DNA of 64,000 nucleotides from Incurvaria masculella (GCA_946894095.1 OX335654.1:18237687-18301686), one strand, 5' to 3'; counted from the first letter of the stretch, positions 41,863 to 53,100 are shown. Program-made: numbers and translations. Notes: a model not told the origin generated them from the sequence alone.

Positions 41863-42480
41863 GCACATAGTCTCAGTTGTCACCTAAATTGGCGTTTACG
41901 GAACTTCCGTAAAAACGCCAAACTCCATACAGACCTCTTTGAATTTTTACCTTTTGCGGTGGAAACTCTTGGTGCGTGGTCATCCGAGTCCTTAGCTTTT
42001 GCAGATGTGCTTGGAAAACTCTTAAGCGAGACCTCGGGCGATTCACGCTCCAAAATGTTTTTTGTTCGCCGCATAAGCATTGAAATTCAAAGAGGAAATG
42101 CTATAAGTATTTTAGGGACAATGGCTGCCTCGGCAGACCTAGAGGAGATATTTTATTTATAATGCACATACTATATTCTCTATTTGAATTTTCATTATCA
42201 ATATACGTTATTACACTTTTAATAGATATTCTGTGGTTTTATTTCTTCAAGCTGTCAAAGTCAAACTCGGACTTCCGATTTGTATGAAAACGCGGAGTCG
42301 GCGTAAACGGCCACGTCGACGTATTTACGCCGACGATACGTAACCTGTCAAATCGAACTTGGACTCGCAAATACAAACGCCCACTGCGCGCGCTCTTCAA
42401 TTTCTCCATACATTTGAAAACGCCAGTCGATCGATTTGGCGTAAACGCCAATTTAGGTGACAAATGGGACTACGGGCTCA
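41863..42480. repeat. Family V TIR element interrupted by a LINE tail
   Basis: Left part 41863-41941 (TCTCAGTTGTCACCTAAATT, CGCCAAACTCCATACAGACC) and right part about 42223-42480 (TATTCTGTGGTTTTATTTC to AATTTAGGTGACAAATGGG) together make one V element. The gap is filled by unrelated sequence. Confidence 0.7.
41942..42222 (+). pseudogene. LINE ORF2 C-terminal end inserted in a V element
   Basis: In frame up to a TAA at 42160-42162 it reads FLPFAVETLGAWSSESLAF, then FFVRRISIEIQRGNAISILG and DLEEIFYL. VETLG.W, IQRGNA..LGT and a final E-I-F/Y-Y-hydrophobic form the C-terminal signature I know from a group of non-LTR retrotransposons. A short 3' UTR follows. The frame upstream (from about 41767) is V-element sequence and only fortuitously joined. 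Confidence 0.65.
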
Positions 42481-42725
42481 GGGCACCTGAATGGGTTCGA
42501 GACATCGACGTTCAAGAAAACGATGATTCGGCAGTGCTTTTGCTCGACTTTGAGGGGGCTGGATAAAACTATCAACTCGACTTATATGTACATGACACAC
42601 GTGAACATAGTTGCAGACGTATTGGGGGGTTTGTGTTGGTGGGAACTGAATTGACGAACGCATTTTGGGAGTACATTCGCGCGCAACGGCGATGTTTGGA
42701 CGTTGGCAAACGACGCGCGACCGGC

Positions 42726-42877
42726 GCGGCAGTGCGATTACGAAGCGCAAAATGGGATTTAGGTTCTGCACCTACCCCGATCTGACGGTAAACTGACAGA
42801 TTTGGTATGCGAAATCTGTAAGATAGGAGTAGGTGCGTACCTACACCACATTACGCGCTTCGTAATCGCACTGCCGC
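42726..42877. repeat. 152-bp TIR element
   Basis: GCGGCAGTGCGATTACGAAG with CGC (42726-42748) and its perfect inverse (42855-42877) form 23-bp terminal repeats. The inner arms also pair loosely around AGGTGCGTACCTAC. Confidence 0.8.
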
Positions 42878-43152
42878 TCCCCATACAATCACACGCGGAG
42901 CTTCATATTCCTTGCCTAAATAAGCATCATTAGATTATATCGATAGTAAGCACACATTAGCAATGTGTTAAAATAATGCACCAAAATCAACCAAATACAA
43001 ACCAATTAAATCAATATGTTATTAGATTTACAACGTCGCTGTACGTAATGTTTTGAATGAATGAATGTTATGGTTTTTCGGTGTGCAATGCCGTGCTTGG
43101 CCGACATGCCGCCCCCAACGACGCAATTCGCCCCCACTTCGTTGCCCCGGAG

Positions 43153-43701
43153 TTACGTCCGACAGCACGGCTCGTCGACGGTAACTGGCGGGCGTCGGCT
43201 GCGAAGATTGTAGGTGTGGGTATGCCTCGTGGATGCGGGTAGGTTGTCAATGTTCTGCACCATAGACATATAGGGCTCCGTGCACACAACTAACGGTGTC
43301 AGCTGGTGCCGCTGTGACTTGTGTGTCCTGCGGTCTTGAGCAAGCAGTGGAGTCCAAGACGGAGAGAGTCTGATACTGTCGTCCCTGTCGAAGTTTGCAT
43401 GTCTGAAGATTTCAATGGATTCTCGAACCAAGCGTGGCATATAGTATTTTTCTGCTGTGGTTACTTGGGCGAATCTAATCCAGTGATTACTCTCGCTCTC
43501 GAGGATATGCTCACATATGGCTGACTTGCGACATGCATTATTCTTCACCGCCTTGATGTGCTCCGTTACCCTTGTTTGAATACTTCGCTTGGTTTGCTCG
43601 ATGTAGCTCTTGCCGCAAGTACAAGTGATTTTGTACACACCTGGAGACTGGAGTGGTATCTTGTCCTTGACTGACCTCAGCATTGAAGCAATCTTAGGCA
43701 T
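43153..43701 (-). CDS. GIY-YIG endonuclease domain of Penelope-like element
   Basis: A 182-codon open frame. GVYKITCTCGKSYIEQTKRS followed by IQTRVTEHI matches the GIY-YIG fold (GVYxIxCxCGxxYIGQTxR), but the glycine of the usual YIGQT is glutamate here. Downstream AICEHILESESNHWI fits the rest of the domain. In this element group the domain nicks target DNA for insertion. The frame has no stop, yet its upstream RT is broken off, so it is probably not expressed as a working protein. Confidence 0.8.
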   Translation of the reverse strand: MPKIASMLRSVKDKIPLQSPGVYKITCTCGKSYIEQTKRSIQTRVTEHIKAVKNNACRKSAICEHILESESNHWIRFAQVTTAEKYYMPRLVRESIEIFRHANFDRDDSIRLSPSWTPLLAQDRRTHKSQRHQLTPLVVCTEPYMSMVQNIDNLPASTRHTHTYNLRSRRPPVTVDEPCCRT

Positions 43702-44075
43702 GGGTTTGAAAAATGTCTTGACATCAAACTTGAGTAATAGTTTGCCAATCCGGTCTGTTAGCCCTTTTACGTATGGAGGATATGCATTTTGCCATACCTA
43801 AGAGGATAAGGGGTTCGTCGGCTTCGTGTTCCAGTCCCGTACCGTACAACCATAGTGTTGCAACACTCTCCTTACGTGTGAAAGTTCTTCTTGCACATGA
43901 TCTTGATCACATATTTTATGTGCTCGATTTATTAACGAGTTCTCCACGGACATCAGCTGAGCTGATGATGGGAGTTGGTATTAAGATAACTGTCTGTATG
44001 TGTCGGCTTTCGGTACACGGTGTGACCTAGCGTGCCATCCGGCATCCGTATGACTAATACATCCAGAAATGCCAA

Positions 44076-44306
44076 TCAATTCTCCTTCTCTGTTTCCGTG
44101 GTGAACTTGATCTGTGGGTGCATACCATTAATGTGATGAAGAAAACAATCTAGATGGGTCCGTCCATTCTTCATGATGGCAAAGGTGTCGTCTACATAGC
44201 GGAACCATATGATCGGAGGGTATGCAGCAGTACTGAGCGCCCGTTCCTCGAAGTCCTCCATGAAGATATTTGCCACCACTGACGCGACTGGAGATCCCTT
44301 AACACG
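44076..44306 (-). pseudogene. Penelope-like reverse transcriptase fragment
   Basis: On the minus strand, VVANIFMEDFEERAL and WFRYVDDTFAI (the YVDD catalytic box) are followed by HHINGMHPQIKFTTETE, ending at a stop (44076). Only the palm segment remains. The 5' side stops at the inverted repeat. Confidence 0.8.
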
Positions 44307-44331
44307 GCATTACACACCGAAAAACCGTAAG

Positions 44332-45075
44332 TTTTCAAAACAATGAAATCAATACGTAAAGTAATTTTGCAGGTATTTTTTTTTACATGTCCATAACATG
44401 ATTTTCTTCAATTTAAACGAGGTCATTTAAACATGAGTAGAGATTTTACGTTAATAAGTCATCAATCAAATGATTTCAAAAATATTTGTTCGCTCGTCTT
44501 GTCTTTCAAAAATTAAGACTGCTCAATTTGCAATACCTACATACGTATTTTCTTCCTTACTTATAAAAAAACATTTACATTTTGTTATTTTCCATGATAT
44601 CGTATTATTTCTTACTGAATGAATGTACCTAAACACAACCAAACGCGGCATATATCTAACAAGCGGAGCGAGTCAGACCACGGTCGCGATAAATTCGGCC
44701 TTTTGACCTAGACGAACCAATTGCAACTCGTCAAACGACTCACAAGTCAAGTATTAATCCTGGCAAGGTTACGACTATACAATTGCATCAGCTGGGGCTA
44801 CACGAGCGCTCTAACCATTGACTGTTTCCCCCTGTGATCCCCCTATAACATTGAACTACATTCTACAAATATTTCTTAGAAAGAAGATATTTTTTAAGAA
44901 GAAAGAAGGCGACGGTTTTAAAAATAGAAGACACAGACAGAATTTAAGAAGTGTGAATATGTCGATATAAGACCCTTAGCTTTGATTCAATATGTTTTTG
45001 ATACAAACAATTGATGCACGCAGACAGAACTATATTTCTGCATGAATTCGGTCTGGGTCTCGTAAGCTATGCTCC
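44332..45075. other. Intergenic, nothing recognised
   Basis: AT-rich, no supported frame. Confidence 0.35.
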
Positions 45076-45377
45076 CCATACAAACGTAGTTTACTAATCA
45101 TTTGGAAACCGCTATTCCAATTACATTGATATTTAATATCCAATATCAGGTGACAAATATCTGTGTCTGCATGCTTTTGTTTTTTTTGAAAAATCCAAAC
45201 CGAATGAAATGAAAGCAAAAAGAAAATCTTCATACGAATTTTGTTTTCTCTGTGGTTTGACCCAGAATACATTTACCGAAAAAACAAAGACATGCAGACA
45301 CAGATATTTGTAGCCTAATATTAGATGTAAGTTGAAACAGTGGATTTCAAATGATTAGTAAACTACCTTTGTATTGG
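45076..45377. repeat. Foldback element of about 300 bp
   Basis: CCATACAAACGTAGTTTACT, then AATCATTTGGAAA, at the left pairs with TTTCAAATGATTAGTAAACT, then ACCTTTGTATTGG, at the right. The inner arms (AAATATCTGTGTCTGCATGC / ACATGCAGACACAGATATTT) also pair. The apex is T/A-rich. Confidence 0.75.
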
Positions 45378-45986
45378 AGGCGAAATTTTGTGATGCTTAC
45401 GGGCAGACCTTAAAAACCGGGGTACACAAGAAGTAATTTTAACGCAAATTACAGCAGAAAAAATGGTTTTCAGGGTTATATGTGCTTTAACTTATCCTCA
45501 ATCTAAGTAAAGTGCAGCTTATTTATTTTCTAGTTTCATAATAAGAAAAGAACAATGGAATCAATAATTTTTTAAGCTATAAATTTGAAACATCTGGAGA
45601 ATCCTAAGACGGTTGCGGCAAGATAGAATTCAGCTTAAGAGTATTCTTATACCTAAACACTTTAGACCAATTTTTGCGATTGAAACGAGATAGCCAGTGC
45701 CCGAAGTCGCGTCGCATAATTAGAGCAAATCGGAATAAATATTTCGAAATGTGACGTGAATGTGTTTTTTTATTGTTTCGTTAAACACATTTCAAAAGTT
45801 AAACATAACCTTAACTAAATTGTTGGATAATGTTACGCTCTTTAAACTGATAATTAAATCAGTCAGTTACTGGCAATATCAGAAGCAAACTTCTGACTTC
45901 AGTATTTTTTTTCCATGCAAAAAATATAATATATATTTTTAACTATACTATTGGTAGAACGTTAGCTAAAATTATACACGTTTTTT
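45378..45986. other. Intergenic, nothing recognised
   Basis: No supported frame or repeat ends. Confidence 0.35.
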
Positions 45987-46299
45987 AGGGTTCCGTACCC
46001 AAAGGGTGAAAACGGAACCCTATTACTAAGCCTCCGATGTCCGTCCGTCCGTCCGTCCGTCTGTCCGTCTGTCCGTCTGTCACAGGGCTGTATCTCATGG
46101 ACCGTAATAGGTAGGCAGCTGAAATTTTCACAGAATGTGTATATATTTTGCCGCTATAACAACAAATAGGTAACATTTCAAAATAATAAGCATTAAAGGG
46201 GGTCCCCATACAAAAAAACGTGATTGTTTTGTGTTAAATCTTGTTCGATGGTACGGAACCCTTCGTGTGCAACCCGACTCGCACTTGGCCGGTTTTTAT
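45987..46299 (+). repeat. Family G element, copy 5 (both ends present)
   Basis: AGGGTTCCGTACCCAAAGGG...CGGAACCCT, CCGTCCGTCCG/CTGTCCGTC runs, GGGCTGTATCTCATGGACCG, and GTACGGAACCCTTCGTGTGC to CTCGCACTTGGCCGG. Confidence 0.82.
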
Positions 46300-46890
46300 G
46301 TTCTCCATCCATAAGGTTCAGGAACTTAACGTTAACAACCCACACGCTCTGGCTATTATAATAATCTTAAATAATTCGGTATCTTTAATCTTTAATCTAT
46401 GGTCACAGAATAAATTCGTGTTGCGGTCACAACTAGCACAGCAACACGACTTCAAGCTCAATATTTTTGTGAACAGCAAGAACTATGGAATACGCTAGGC
46501 TCTCAAAGAGTTGCCCAACGACGCCCATGGGTTTTTCTACTTTTAAAAGAGCTGACAAAACCATGGAACATATTTCGTCGAGTATGGGCGACGCAACAAA
46601 TAAAAACATCGACGTTAAACATTTTGATAGCAGTAAACTCGGAATCGCACATTTCAGCTCGCTTATTACTTCTATTTAAAGACTTGCGATAAAACTCGGA
46701 CTAGGCATCAGTCGTTCTAACGTTTTCGACACAGGATATCATAATTTCGTTTATTCGTTCATTTTCCTCACCTTGGAATCGCCTTTTTTTTAAACCCAGT
46801 TTGATTACCACGGACGAAGAACAAAGGAAAAGAAACTTCGCCGGGAGTCAAAATAGAATAAATTGTTTATTCTTATAGCTAGAATAAAGG
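46300..46890. other. Intergenic, nothing recognised
   Basis: The small frame 46485-46679 has no likeness to a known family. Confidence 0.35.
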
Positions 46891-47530
46891 GGGAACGGCA
46901 TAACGTATAATATGCAGATCGTATAATGTCATATTTTAACAAAATTTTAAAACCATGCACAACGTATAATCGGCAGATCGTATAATCTTATACGTAGTGC
47001 ATGAAGAAGTCCAAAAAATTAAATTACTTATTTCTCCATGCATAACGTATAATAGTCACAACGTATAATGTTATGATCTTTATTTAACAAAAAAAGAAAA
47101 CCATGCATATCATATAATCCTAAAATATTTCATACGATAAGCGCCCTTATCGATATAAGATTAAAGATTATACTCGCACGCGACTTTTCGACCGTCTCAA
47201 TTAGCGTTGTAGCAAATTGTTACTCTTCAACAGATATCGATTCTTAGCAATTTCAGCCTTAAATGTATCGTTGTTAGGGCGCTTTATGCAGTGCTTCTTG
47301 GCATATTATACGTTCTGCATGGTTTTGTTTTTTTGTGAATTCATGTTAGGAATATTATACGTTGTGACTATTATACGTTCTGCATGATGCAAAGAGTTTA
47401 TTTTATTTTTAAACTCATGCACAACGTATAACATTATACGTTGTGAATATTATACGATATGCATGGTTTTAATTTTTTGGAAAAAAAATACTATTATACG
47501 TTGTGAATATTATACGTAGTGAATACGACT
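46891..47530. repeat. Array of CGTATAAT-type motifs in opposed orientation
   Basis: About 16 copies of an (A)ACGTATAAT-like word. The left half (46901-47115) mostly reads AACGTATAAT or GATCGTATAAT. The right half (47303-47520) mostly reads ATTATACGTTGTG or ATTATACGTTCTGCATG. Copies often come in pairs about 16 bp apart with TGCACA/TGCAGA between them. The whole forms a loose 640-bp inverted array with a unique centre (47116-47300). No frame is conserved. It could be a non-autonomous transposon rich in protein-binding sites. Confidence 0.75.
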
Positions 47531-48602
47531 CAGAATAAATGGGGTGAAAGATACCTCAACTATAAATAATAAATAATATTCATATTTGAGATTCTTATAC
47601 ACACCTTCATAGATCCAAATGACTATAACTAGATTTTGGGTATACAGAGCGCTCATCATTATTGATTTAAAAAAATCAACTCTTATTTATTTATATATGT
47701 TTATTGCACTCAAAATTCGGGCAAAAGGTACAACATAATTCCAGGGGCATTCTCTACCAGTCTACCTTTGGGTATCGTGATATAGTGCGAGTAGCAGTTA
47801 TAGAGACAAATGAATTTACTGTAACAAATATTATACACAATATACCAACTACTTATATACATATAAATATACATTAACATAAATATATAAACACTATATA
47901 TAATATAATATTAAATATAATAATATTAAAAAGTGTACTTGTAAAGGAAAAATTAAATTCACGCATCAGCTTCAAGCTGCTAGTGATATAAATAACATAA
48001 TAATATAGAAATAGAAAATCACCAATGTTGAGAAAAAAAAACAAACAAATGTATTGCCAATAGAAATAAAAATTTACTGAAAACTGTGGGGGGGGGGGAA
48101 GTAAAGACGTAATTAGGAAAGAAAGAAAGCTTTAAGATTTGTTTTTAAGTCATGAATAGAGGGCTAATTTCGTACTGGAGGAGGTAGTTGGTCTCTTACT
48201 CTTACCAACTCTTAATTGGTTTGTTAGTAATTTCATACTACACATAGAAAATTTCATAAAAATACGTAATCAAGATACAAAGTAAAGGGTTTCGAAATTA
48301 GTCAGTACAGTTTAATAATATTAGGATACTTTTGGTCATCAAAATCTTAAGAAAGGGCTCTCGACAAGGGCCTCTTTTACACAGCAGTAAGACTTCTGTA
48401 TTAGGAATGTCTCAATCCTAACTTTACAGGATTTTTTACCTGACCTCTTCAGACAATTTGATACAAAATCTAACACATTGAAAACTTGACAATTGAAAAA
48501 AAATACTCAAAAACGCCAGTTCAGCAAGTTGGTTGAAAATTCCCCGTCCGGCGTGAAAGAACTCATCAAAACTAGGAGGTTGCGAAAAATGGTGACTATA
48601 AT
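47531..48602. other. AT-rich intergenic, possible LINE tail
   Basis: 47680-47830 (TTATTTATTTATATATG, TTTATTGCACTCAAAATTC) reads like the 3' end of a retroposon on the minus strand. TATA-rich low-complexity sequence (47840-47935) and a G10 run (48088-48097) follow. No gene. Confidence 0.4.
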
Positions 48603-49050
48603 GTTCACAGGATATAGACCAACCGTCTGTCGGTCTGCCTGCGCCAAGTGGTTCCGTTACCTAGAATAGGCGCCTGAAAAAGTAGTTATCGTGACAAAAA
48701 AATATGATAATTTAGGCTGCAAATAACGCAACATGAAAATATCAATACAATCAAGACAATACTTGATTAGTCATACCAAATAGGAACAAATCTCTTTAGT
48801 TGCATTTCGCAGTTACATGCGATACAGGTTACAGATAACATTTTAGGTACATTTAAGTATCTAATGAAAAAAACTACTGGTTATTATTGTTTCATTAATA
48901 GGCATCAATATGTCCAGATAATCAGTATATTCATCAGCAGGCACAACTATACCAAGCTCTATTTTGTATAGCCAATCTAGCTAACGTAACCTCTTGGCGC
49001 AGGCAAACCGACATATTTAGCATCAGAGGGTTAGTCTCTAACCTGTGAAC
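48603..49050. repeat. 448-bp TIR element
   Basis: GTTCACAGGATATAGACC...GTCGGTCTGCCTGCGCCAAG at the left pairs with CTTGGCGCAGGCAAACCGAC...TAACCTGTGAAC at the right, with a few mismatches and one small gap. Non-coding. Confidence 0.75.
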
Positions 49051-49619
49051 CCAGATTCAGTCAGCCATTTACATTATCGTTACCAAAAATGGCGTGGCCT
49101 CCCGGAATATATAATTATATGGATGTAAATACATTTCGCTCCAAAATAGTAGAGTATTGCATGCAGAGATGCTATCTAAATAAGATGCTGTAATCGTTCT
49201 ATGTGAAGCTCTAAAATCTGTAAAATTGTATGTGTGTGTTACCCATCGCATGAATATGAACTGTATTCTTGGACACAGTTTCAGTTCTTGCAATAGTGTT
49301 GGTGTTTCTATTTTTGTTTTGTGTTTAACTCGAAGCGTTTTAATGTTATGTAAAAAGGTCAAGATGCAATGACCGGCGTGCGTGAATTTATTTACACTAC
49401 GTTCTAAGGTACAATTGTCGCATTATATTGGTGTAGGTCATTGATTTATTCGGGGTTCGTTGACCTTAATTCTATCAAGTATTCTTATCGATTCGTTGAA
49501 TTTTACATTTGACTTTTTTATTTTGTCCGTGCATAAATATTTATGACAACCTGTCAAATGATGTGGTAATAACATTATTTAATCAATATGTTTTCGTACC
49601 TTCCATGGCTCCAAACGCC
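49051..49619. other. Intergenic, nothing recognised
   Basis: The minus frame 49069-49362 shows no family features. Confidence 0.35.
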
Positions 49620-50135
49620 TAAACAAACGCACAAACTGTGCGAAAGCTCTTTGTTTTCGTAGTCTGCTCTAAAAGCTTTCAACCATCACAAATTATCCAC
49701 TGAATTGAAGTTCAATCAACCGACGGATAAAACAACAAAATTTGCTAACACAACACAACTTTCGCACTACTCGTTCGAGGTTCCTAGCTGCGGCACATTA
49801 GTCGTAATTACGCTAGAAAAACGCAGAAACATCTTCGAAGCACGCGATCATCGCAACAAGCGAACGGCAAGTTTTTCCGCAGCTCGCGTGCAACTTGACG
49901 GTTCGAGTCGACCCGAGCGCTCGCGTGCATCCGCTCGCTGCGTCCGCCCTCGACACACTGACACCGGCTGGCGGGAGCTTTGCCGCCCACAACAAACCAC
50001 GCGCTTCTCTGCCCTAGCGTGTCTCTGGGCGGCACGCACTGTTGTTGGTAGTTTCCGAGGGAATCGCTCGCTACGGTCGTTGTTCGGGCGTATGCATTCC
50101 ACACGCGAAGTGTCCGTACTAAAAGTTGATTAAAC
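49620..50135. other. GC-rich island with overlapping open frames
   Basis: The stretch at about 49850-50110 is much richer in G, C and CpG than its surroundings. It is open on both strands at once, which reflects composition rather than coding. It could be a promoter-proximal region or first exon of a gene outside this view. No start context, donor site or domain lets me choose. Confidence 0.35.
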
Positions 50136-50573
50136 TTGCACTGTAGAAACCTTGATGTATGCTATGTATATTTACACATTTATAAACGAGTTTGAGTATC
50201 CTAATTATAGTCCTATACGTTAATAAGTATCCTAATTCTAGTCCATTAAGTTAATTGTCACTTACCTGTGAATGTTTTGCGTGCCTAGCAAAGGTTTTTC
50301 ACACCAGGCTTTTTTGTTTAGTAGAATGTCTTTGCAATTGTCTTTGTGTGTAAACTGTTGGCAAGGCTCGAAATAATTAAATAAGTAGCCAAAACATGCT
50401 GGTCCTCTAGGATGCTCTAGGGCAGTGATTTAAAACAATAACTATTTATTTTATTTAATACGTTATGTAATTTACATCTGCTATATAAATAAAAACAAAG
50501 CCATAAAGTTATATATAACCCCTGTTCGTGCAATCGGGGCTTAGTCATACAACGACGTTATGAATAGTGTCGC

Positions 50574-51185
50574 TAATCGACCGTGAAGCAAGGATATATT
50601 AATTAAAGAAAGATTAAATTGATGATTATGAATACGCTGCAAGGCTGGACCCGAACCAGCAAAACATACCATTTGCTGCGATTGCGTCTTCCAATTTCGC
50701 CACCTGCTATGTACCCATAATTTAGAATTCTCCTACAGTCCCTCCTCCCGTAATCATTGCCTCCTACTAACACACTGTTTAAGATAATACCTACATACAC
50801 AGAGGATAGCCTACATACATTGATTCAACGCTTTACCTGCGTTGGGGACATTGACTGTTGATTATTCCGTTATACTGTTGATTAGGTTTCCGTACCCAAA
50901 GGGTCCCAACGGAACCCTATTACTAAGCCTCCGCCGTCCGTCCGTCCGTCTGGCCCAGGACTGTATCTCATGAACCGTAATAGGTAGGCAGCTGCAATTT
51001 TCACAGATTGTGTATTTATTTTGCCGTTAACAAATAGGTAAAATTAAAAATAATAAAAATTAAAGGGTCCCCCCCTTACCTTTTTTCTTTCAATCTTGTA
51101 CGATGGTACGTAACCCTTCGTGTACGAGTTCGAATCGCACTTGGCCGGTTTTACTTACATAAATATCACATTCCCTGGAAATGGC
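50574..51185. repeat. Disrupted relative of the 18.8-kb foldback, with nested G element
   Basis: CTAATCGACCGTGAAGCAAG (50574) and AATTAAAGAAAGAT match the left arm at 18790-18830. ACATAAATATCACATTCCCT (51156) matches the right arm. A family G element (50886-51152: AGGTTTCCGTACCCAAAGGG to CGCACTTGGCCGG) sits between. 50637-50711 is tRNA-like. Confidence 0.6.
50637..50711 (-). repeat. tRNA-like sequence, not a functional tRNA
   Basis: On the minus strand, GGTGGCGAAATTGGAAGACG matches an A-box/D-arm, and GCTGGTTCGGGTCCAGC is a well-paired T-arm with B-box. The anticodon stem and acceptor stem do not pair. The T-arm recurs in the core of the foldback at 18759-18958, so it is part of that repeat. 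Confidence 0.55.
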
Positions 51186-51533
51186 GACGTAATTTCTGAG
51201 TAAGTAAAAGTGTATTTACTTAATTATGAATAGTGTTTTTGAATGCCAAGGCTAATTTTGGCAGTAAAAGGCAAAAACAGACCTAGAACTCGAAAACATG
51301 AATACCCTAAAAACAGCATTAACGAAAGATATTTCCCTGGAATCGCCCCCGCGCGTCCTATATGACCTCGTATTTGAAGTTGATCATAACAAACTAAATT
51401 CATCCATACAAGAAATAAACTGCTACTCAGACAATAATAAAGCACTTACCTGATCTTACATACTCTCGAAATAACGACTTCTCCACTTTATCCACCCCTA
51501 GGCCGCGTCCTTTGTCTTGAATGAGCTCTCCTA
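51186..51533. other. Intergenic, nothing recognised
   Basis: No supported frame. Confidence 0.3.
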
Positions 51534-51858
51534 GCCCCTAGTCCAAGTTGTCACTTAAAATGTCGTTTACGGAACTTTGAAGTTACGTAAAAACTTCAAA
51601 CTCTCTACAAGTTTTTACTAGATATTCTATGGTATTACGCCTTCAAGCTGTCAAAGTCAAACTCGGAATTCCGATTTGTATGAAAACGCGAAGTCGGCGT
51701 AATCGCCAACGTCAACGTCAGCGACCGTGAGTAAGCTGTCAAATAAAACTCGGACTCGTAAATTTTAGTTCGCATAACGCCCACTGCGCGCGCTCTTCAA
51801 ACATTCGAAAAGGCTGCTGACGTAAACGCCAATTTAGGTTACAACTGGGGCTAGGGAC
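51534..51858. repeat. Family V TIR element, full-length copy
   Basis: CCAAGTTGTCACTTAAAATG at the left and CAATTTAGGTTACAACTGGG at the right; GTCAAACTCGGAATTCCG inside. Confidence 0.78.
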
Positions 51859-51941
51859 TCTGTTCTGCCAAGGTGAATTCAAGTTGCAATGTGCTCCCTA
51901 GTGATGTTAGTTCCAGTTCGACTGAGTCTGGAGACAATATC

Positions 51942-52258
51942 AAAAACCGGCCAAGTGCAAGTCGGACTCGCACACGAAGGGTTCCGTACCATCGTAAAAG
52001 ATTTATCACAAAAAAATCACGTTTTTTGTATGGGGGCCGCTTTTAATATTCATTATTTTTCAATATTACCTATTTGTTGTTATAGCGGCAAAATAAATAC
52101 ACACTCTGTGAAAAATTCAGCTGTCTATCTGTTACGGTTACTGAGATACAGCCCTGTGACAGACGGACAGACGGACGGACGGACGGACGGACGGACGGAC
52201 AGCGGAGGCTTAGTAATAGGGTTCCGTTTTCACCCTTTGGGTACGGAACCCTAAAAAC
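51942..52258 (-). repeat. Family G element, copy 7 (both ends present)
   Basis: Minus copy from AACCGGCCAAGTGCAAGTCG through an ACGGACGG run to GGGTTCCG...GGTACGGAACCCT. The interior is nearly collinear with 3799-4103. Confidence 0.82.
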
Positions 52259-52589
52259 TCATAACACCTTTTGCGTTGGGGGTTAAAAATAATTGTTTCA
52301 TCTTTGTTGCATTATCCTTTCATTATATTTAGTCTCTCTTCTTTTCTTCTCTTCAAGCTTTCCTTAACTATCTCCCCGCTTTGGTTGTTTTTTCTATAGC
52401 CCTTCTAGTGGTAGGGGAGATCGAGTTCTTCTGAATTTGGCTATATACAGGTTGTTGCAACGACCAGGAAATAAAATTTTAAAAATTATTATTGCGATTT
52501 AAATTTTAAAAAAATCAATACTTTTTTTCTTAATATCCTCTATAAAAACTTAGAGTTTCCATACAAATGAAATTCGTTGGCTGACGTAA

Positions 52590-52770
52590 TTGTAGGGATA
52601 GCTTAGTTGGTTAGAGCAGTGGACATGTAATCCATAGGTCGCAGGTTCGTATCCTGCTTCGGAAGAATGAAACGACCAAAAACTTTTTCAGATTATTTTC
52701 AAAATCTGATTACAATGCTTCAAATGTAGATGTCGCTGAAACGGTACGGTAATACGGTATTGAGGTGTGT
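52590..52770 (+). repeat. tRNA-type SINE, family T, most complete copy
   Basis: GGATAGCTTAGTTGGTTAGA (D-arm, A-box), an anticodon stem-loop with loop CATGTAA (TGT, threonine-like) and GGTCGCAGGTTCGTATCCTG (T-arm, B-box). The family tail CTTCGGAAGAATGAAACGAC...TGTAGATGTCGCTG follows. The acceptor ends do not pair, so this is a SINE and not a tRNA gene. Confidence 0.75.
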
Positions 52771-52959
52771 ACTATTATATATTTCGTCCTTTGCATTGAT
52801 ATGCAGTTTAAAATTCTATAGAAACATGATTATCTAAAATATGCTATGTCTATTCCGAGGATGTTCTGCGTTATTTTAGTCACAGGGTAGGATCCCTTCG
52901 CACCTCCACATATTGTGGATACGGAGATATTGGCGATGCAGATGTTTAAGGTGGATACG

Positions 52960-53100
52960 TACAGTCGTTTCGTCTGAAATCTATACACCGGAAATAGAGA
53001 CAAATTTGAGATCTCTTTCTGACATGCTGACGTCAACCAAAGAGTAAAAGGGACTTAGAAATTCCTTCTCTTTCCAGTGTATACATTTGATAAGTAACGA
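52960..53100. repeat. Repeat shared with 60500-60620
   Basis: ACACCGGAAATAGAGACAAA, GACGTCAACCAAAGAGTAAA, AGGGACTTA and TCTTTCCAGTG match 60528-60618 in the same order. The ends ACACCGGAAA / TTTCCAGTGT are inverted, suggesting a small TIR element. Confidence 0.65.

Larger units (their letters stand above)
43068..44331 (-). mobile_element. Truncated Penelope-like element
   Basis: Minus-strand remnant with part of the reverse transcriptase followed by a GIY-YIG endonuclease frame, the order typical of Penelope-like elements. It is framed by a 31-bp inverted repeat: TTATGGTTTTTCGGTGTGC... at 43068 and its inverse (...ACACACCGAAAAACCGTAA) at 44301-44331, with few mismatches. Inverted terminal copies of this kind are known for this group. 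Most of the RT (fingers, N-terminal part) is absent, so it is not autonomous. Confidence 0.8.

Noticed and set aside
41767..42162. 131-codon ORF as a host gene
   Set aside because: The first part is family V repeat; the second part is a LINE C-terminus.
46891..47530. CRISPR array
   Set aside because: Eukaryotic context, repeats of only 8-13 bp in both orientations, irregular spacing.
49705..50133. 142-codon ORF as a real gene
   Set aside because: Composition-driven: equally long frames are open on the opposite strand, and no domain is visible.
50637..50711. Bacterial or organellar tRNA-Leu, as a sign of transferred endosymbiont DNA
   Set aside because: The acceptor and anticodon stems fail, and part of it recurs in a local foldback element, so a repeat explains it better.
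52594..52670. Functional tRNA-Thr gene
   Set aside because: D-, anticodon and T-arms are recognisable, but the acceptor stem does not pair and a SINE tail follows.
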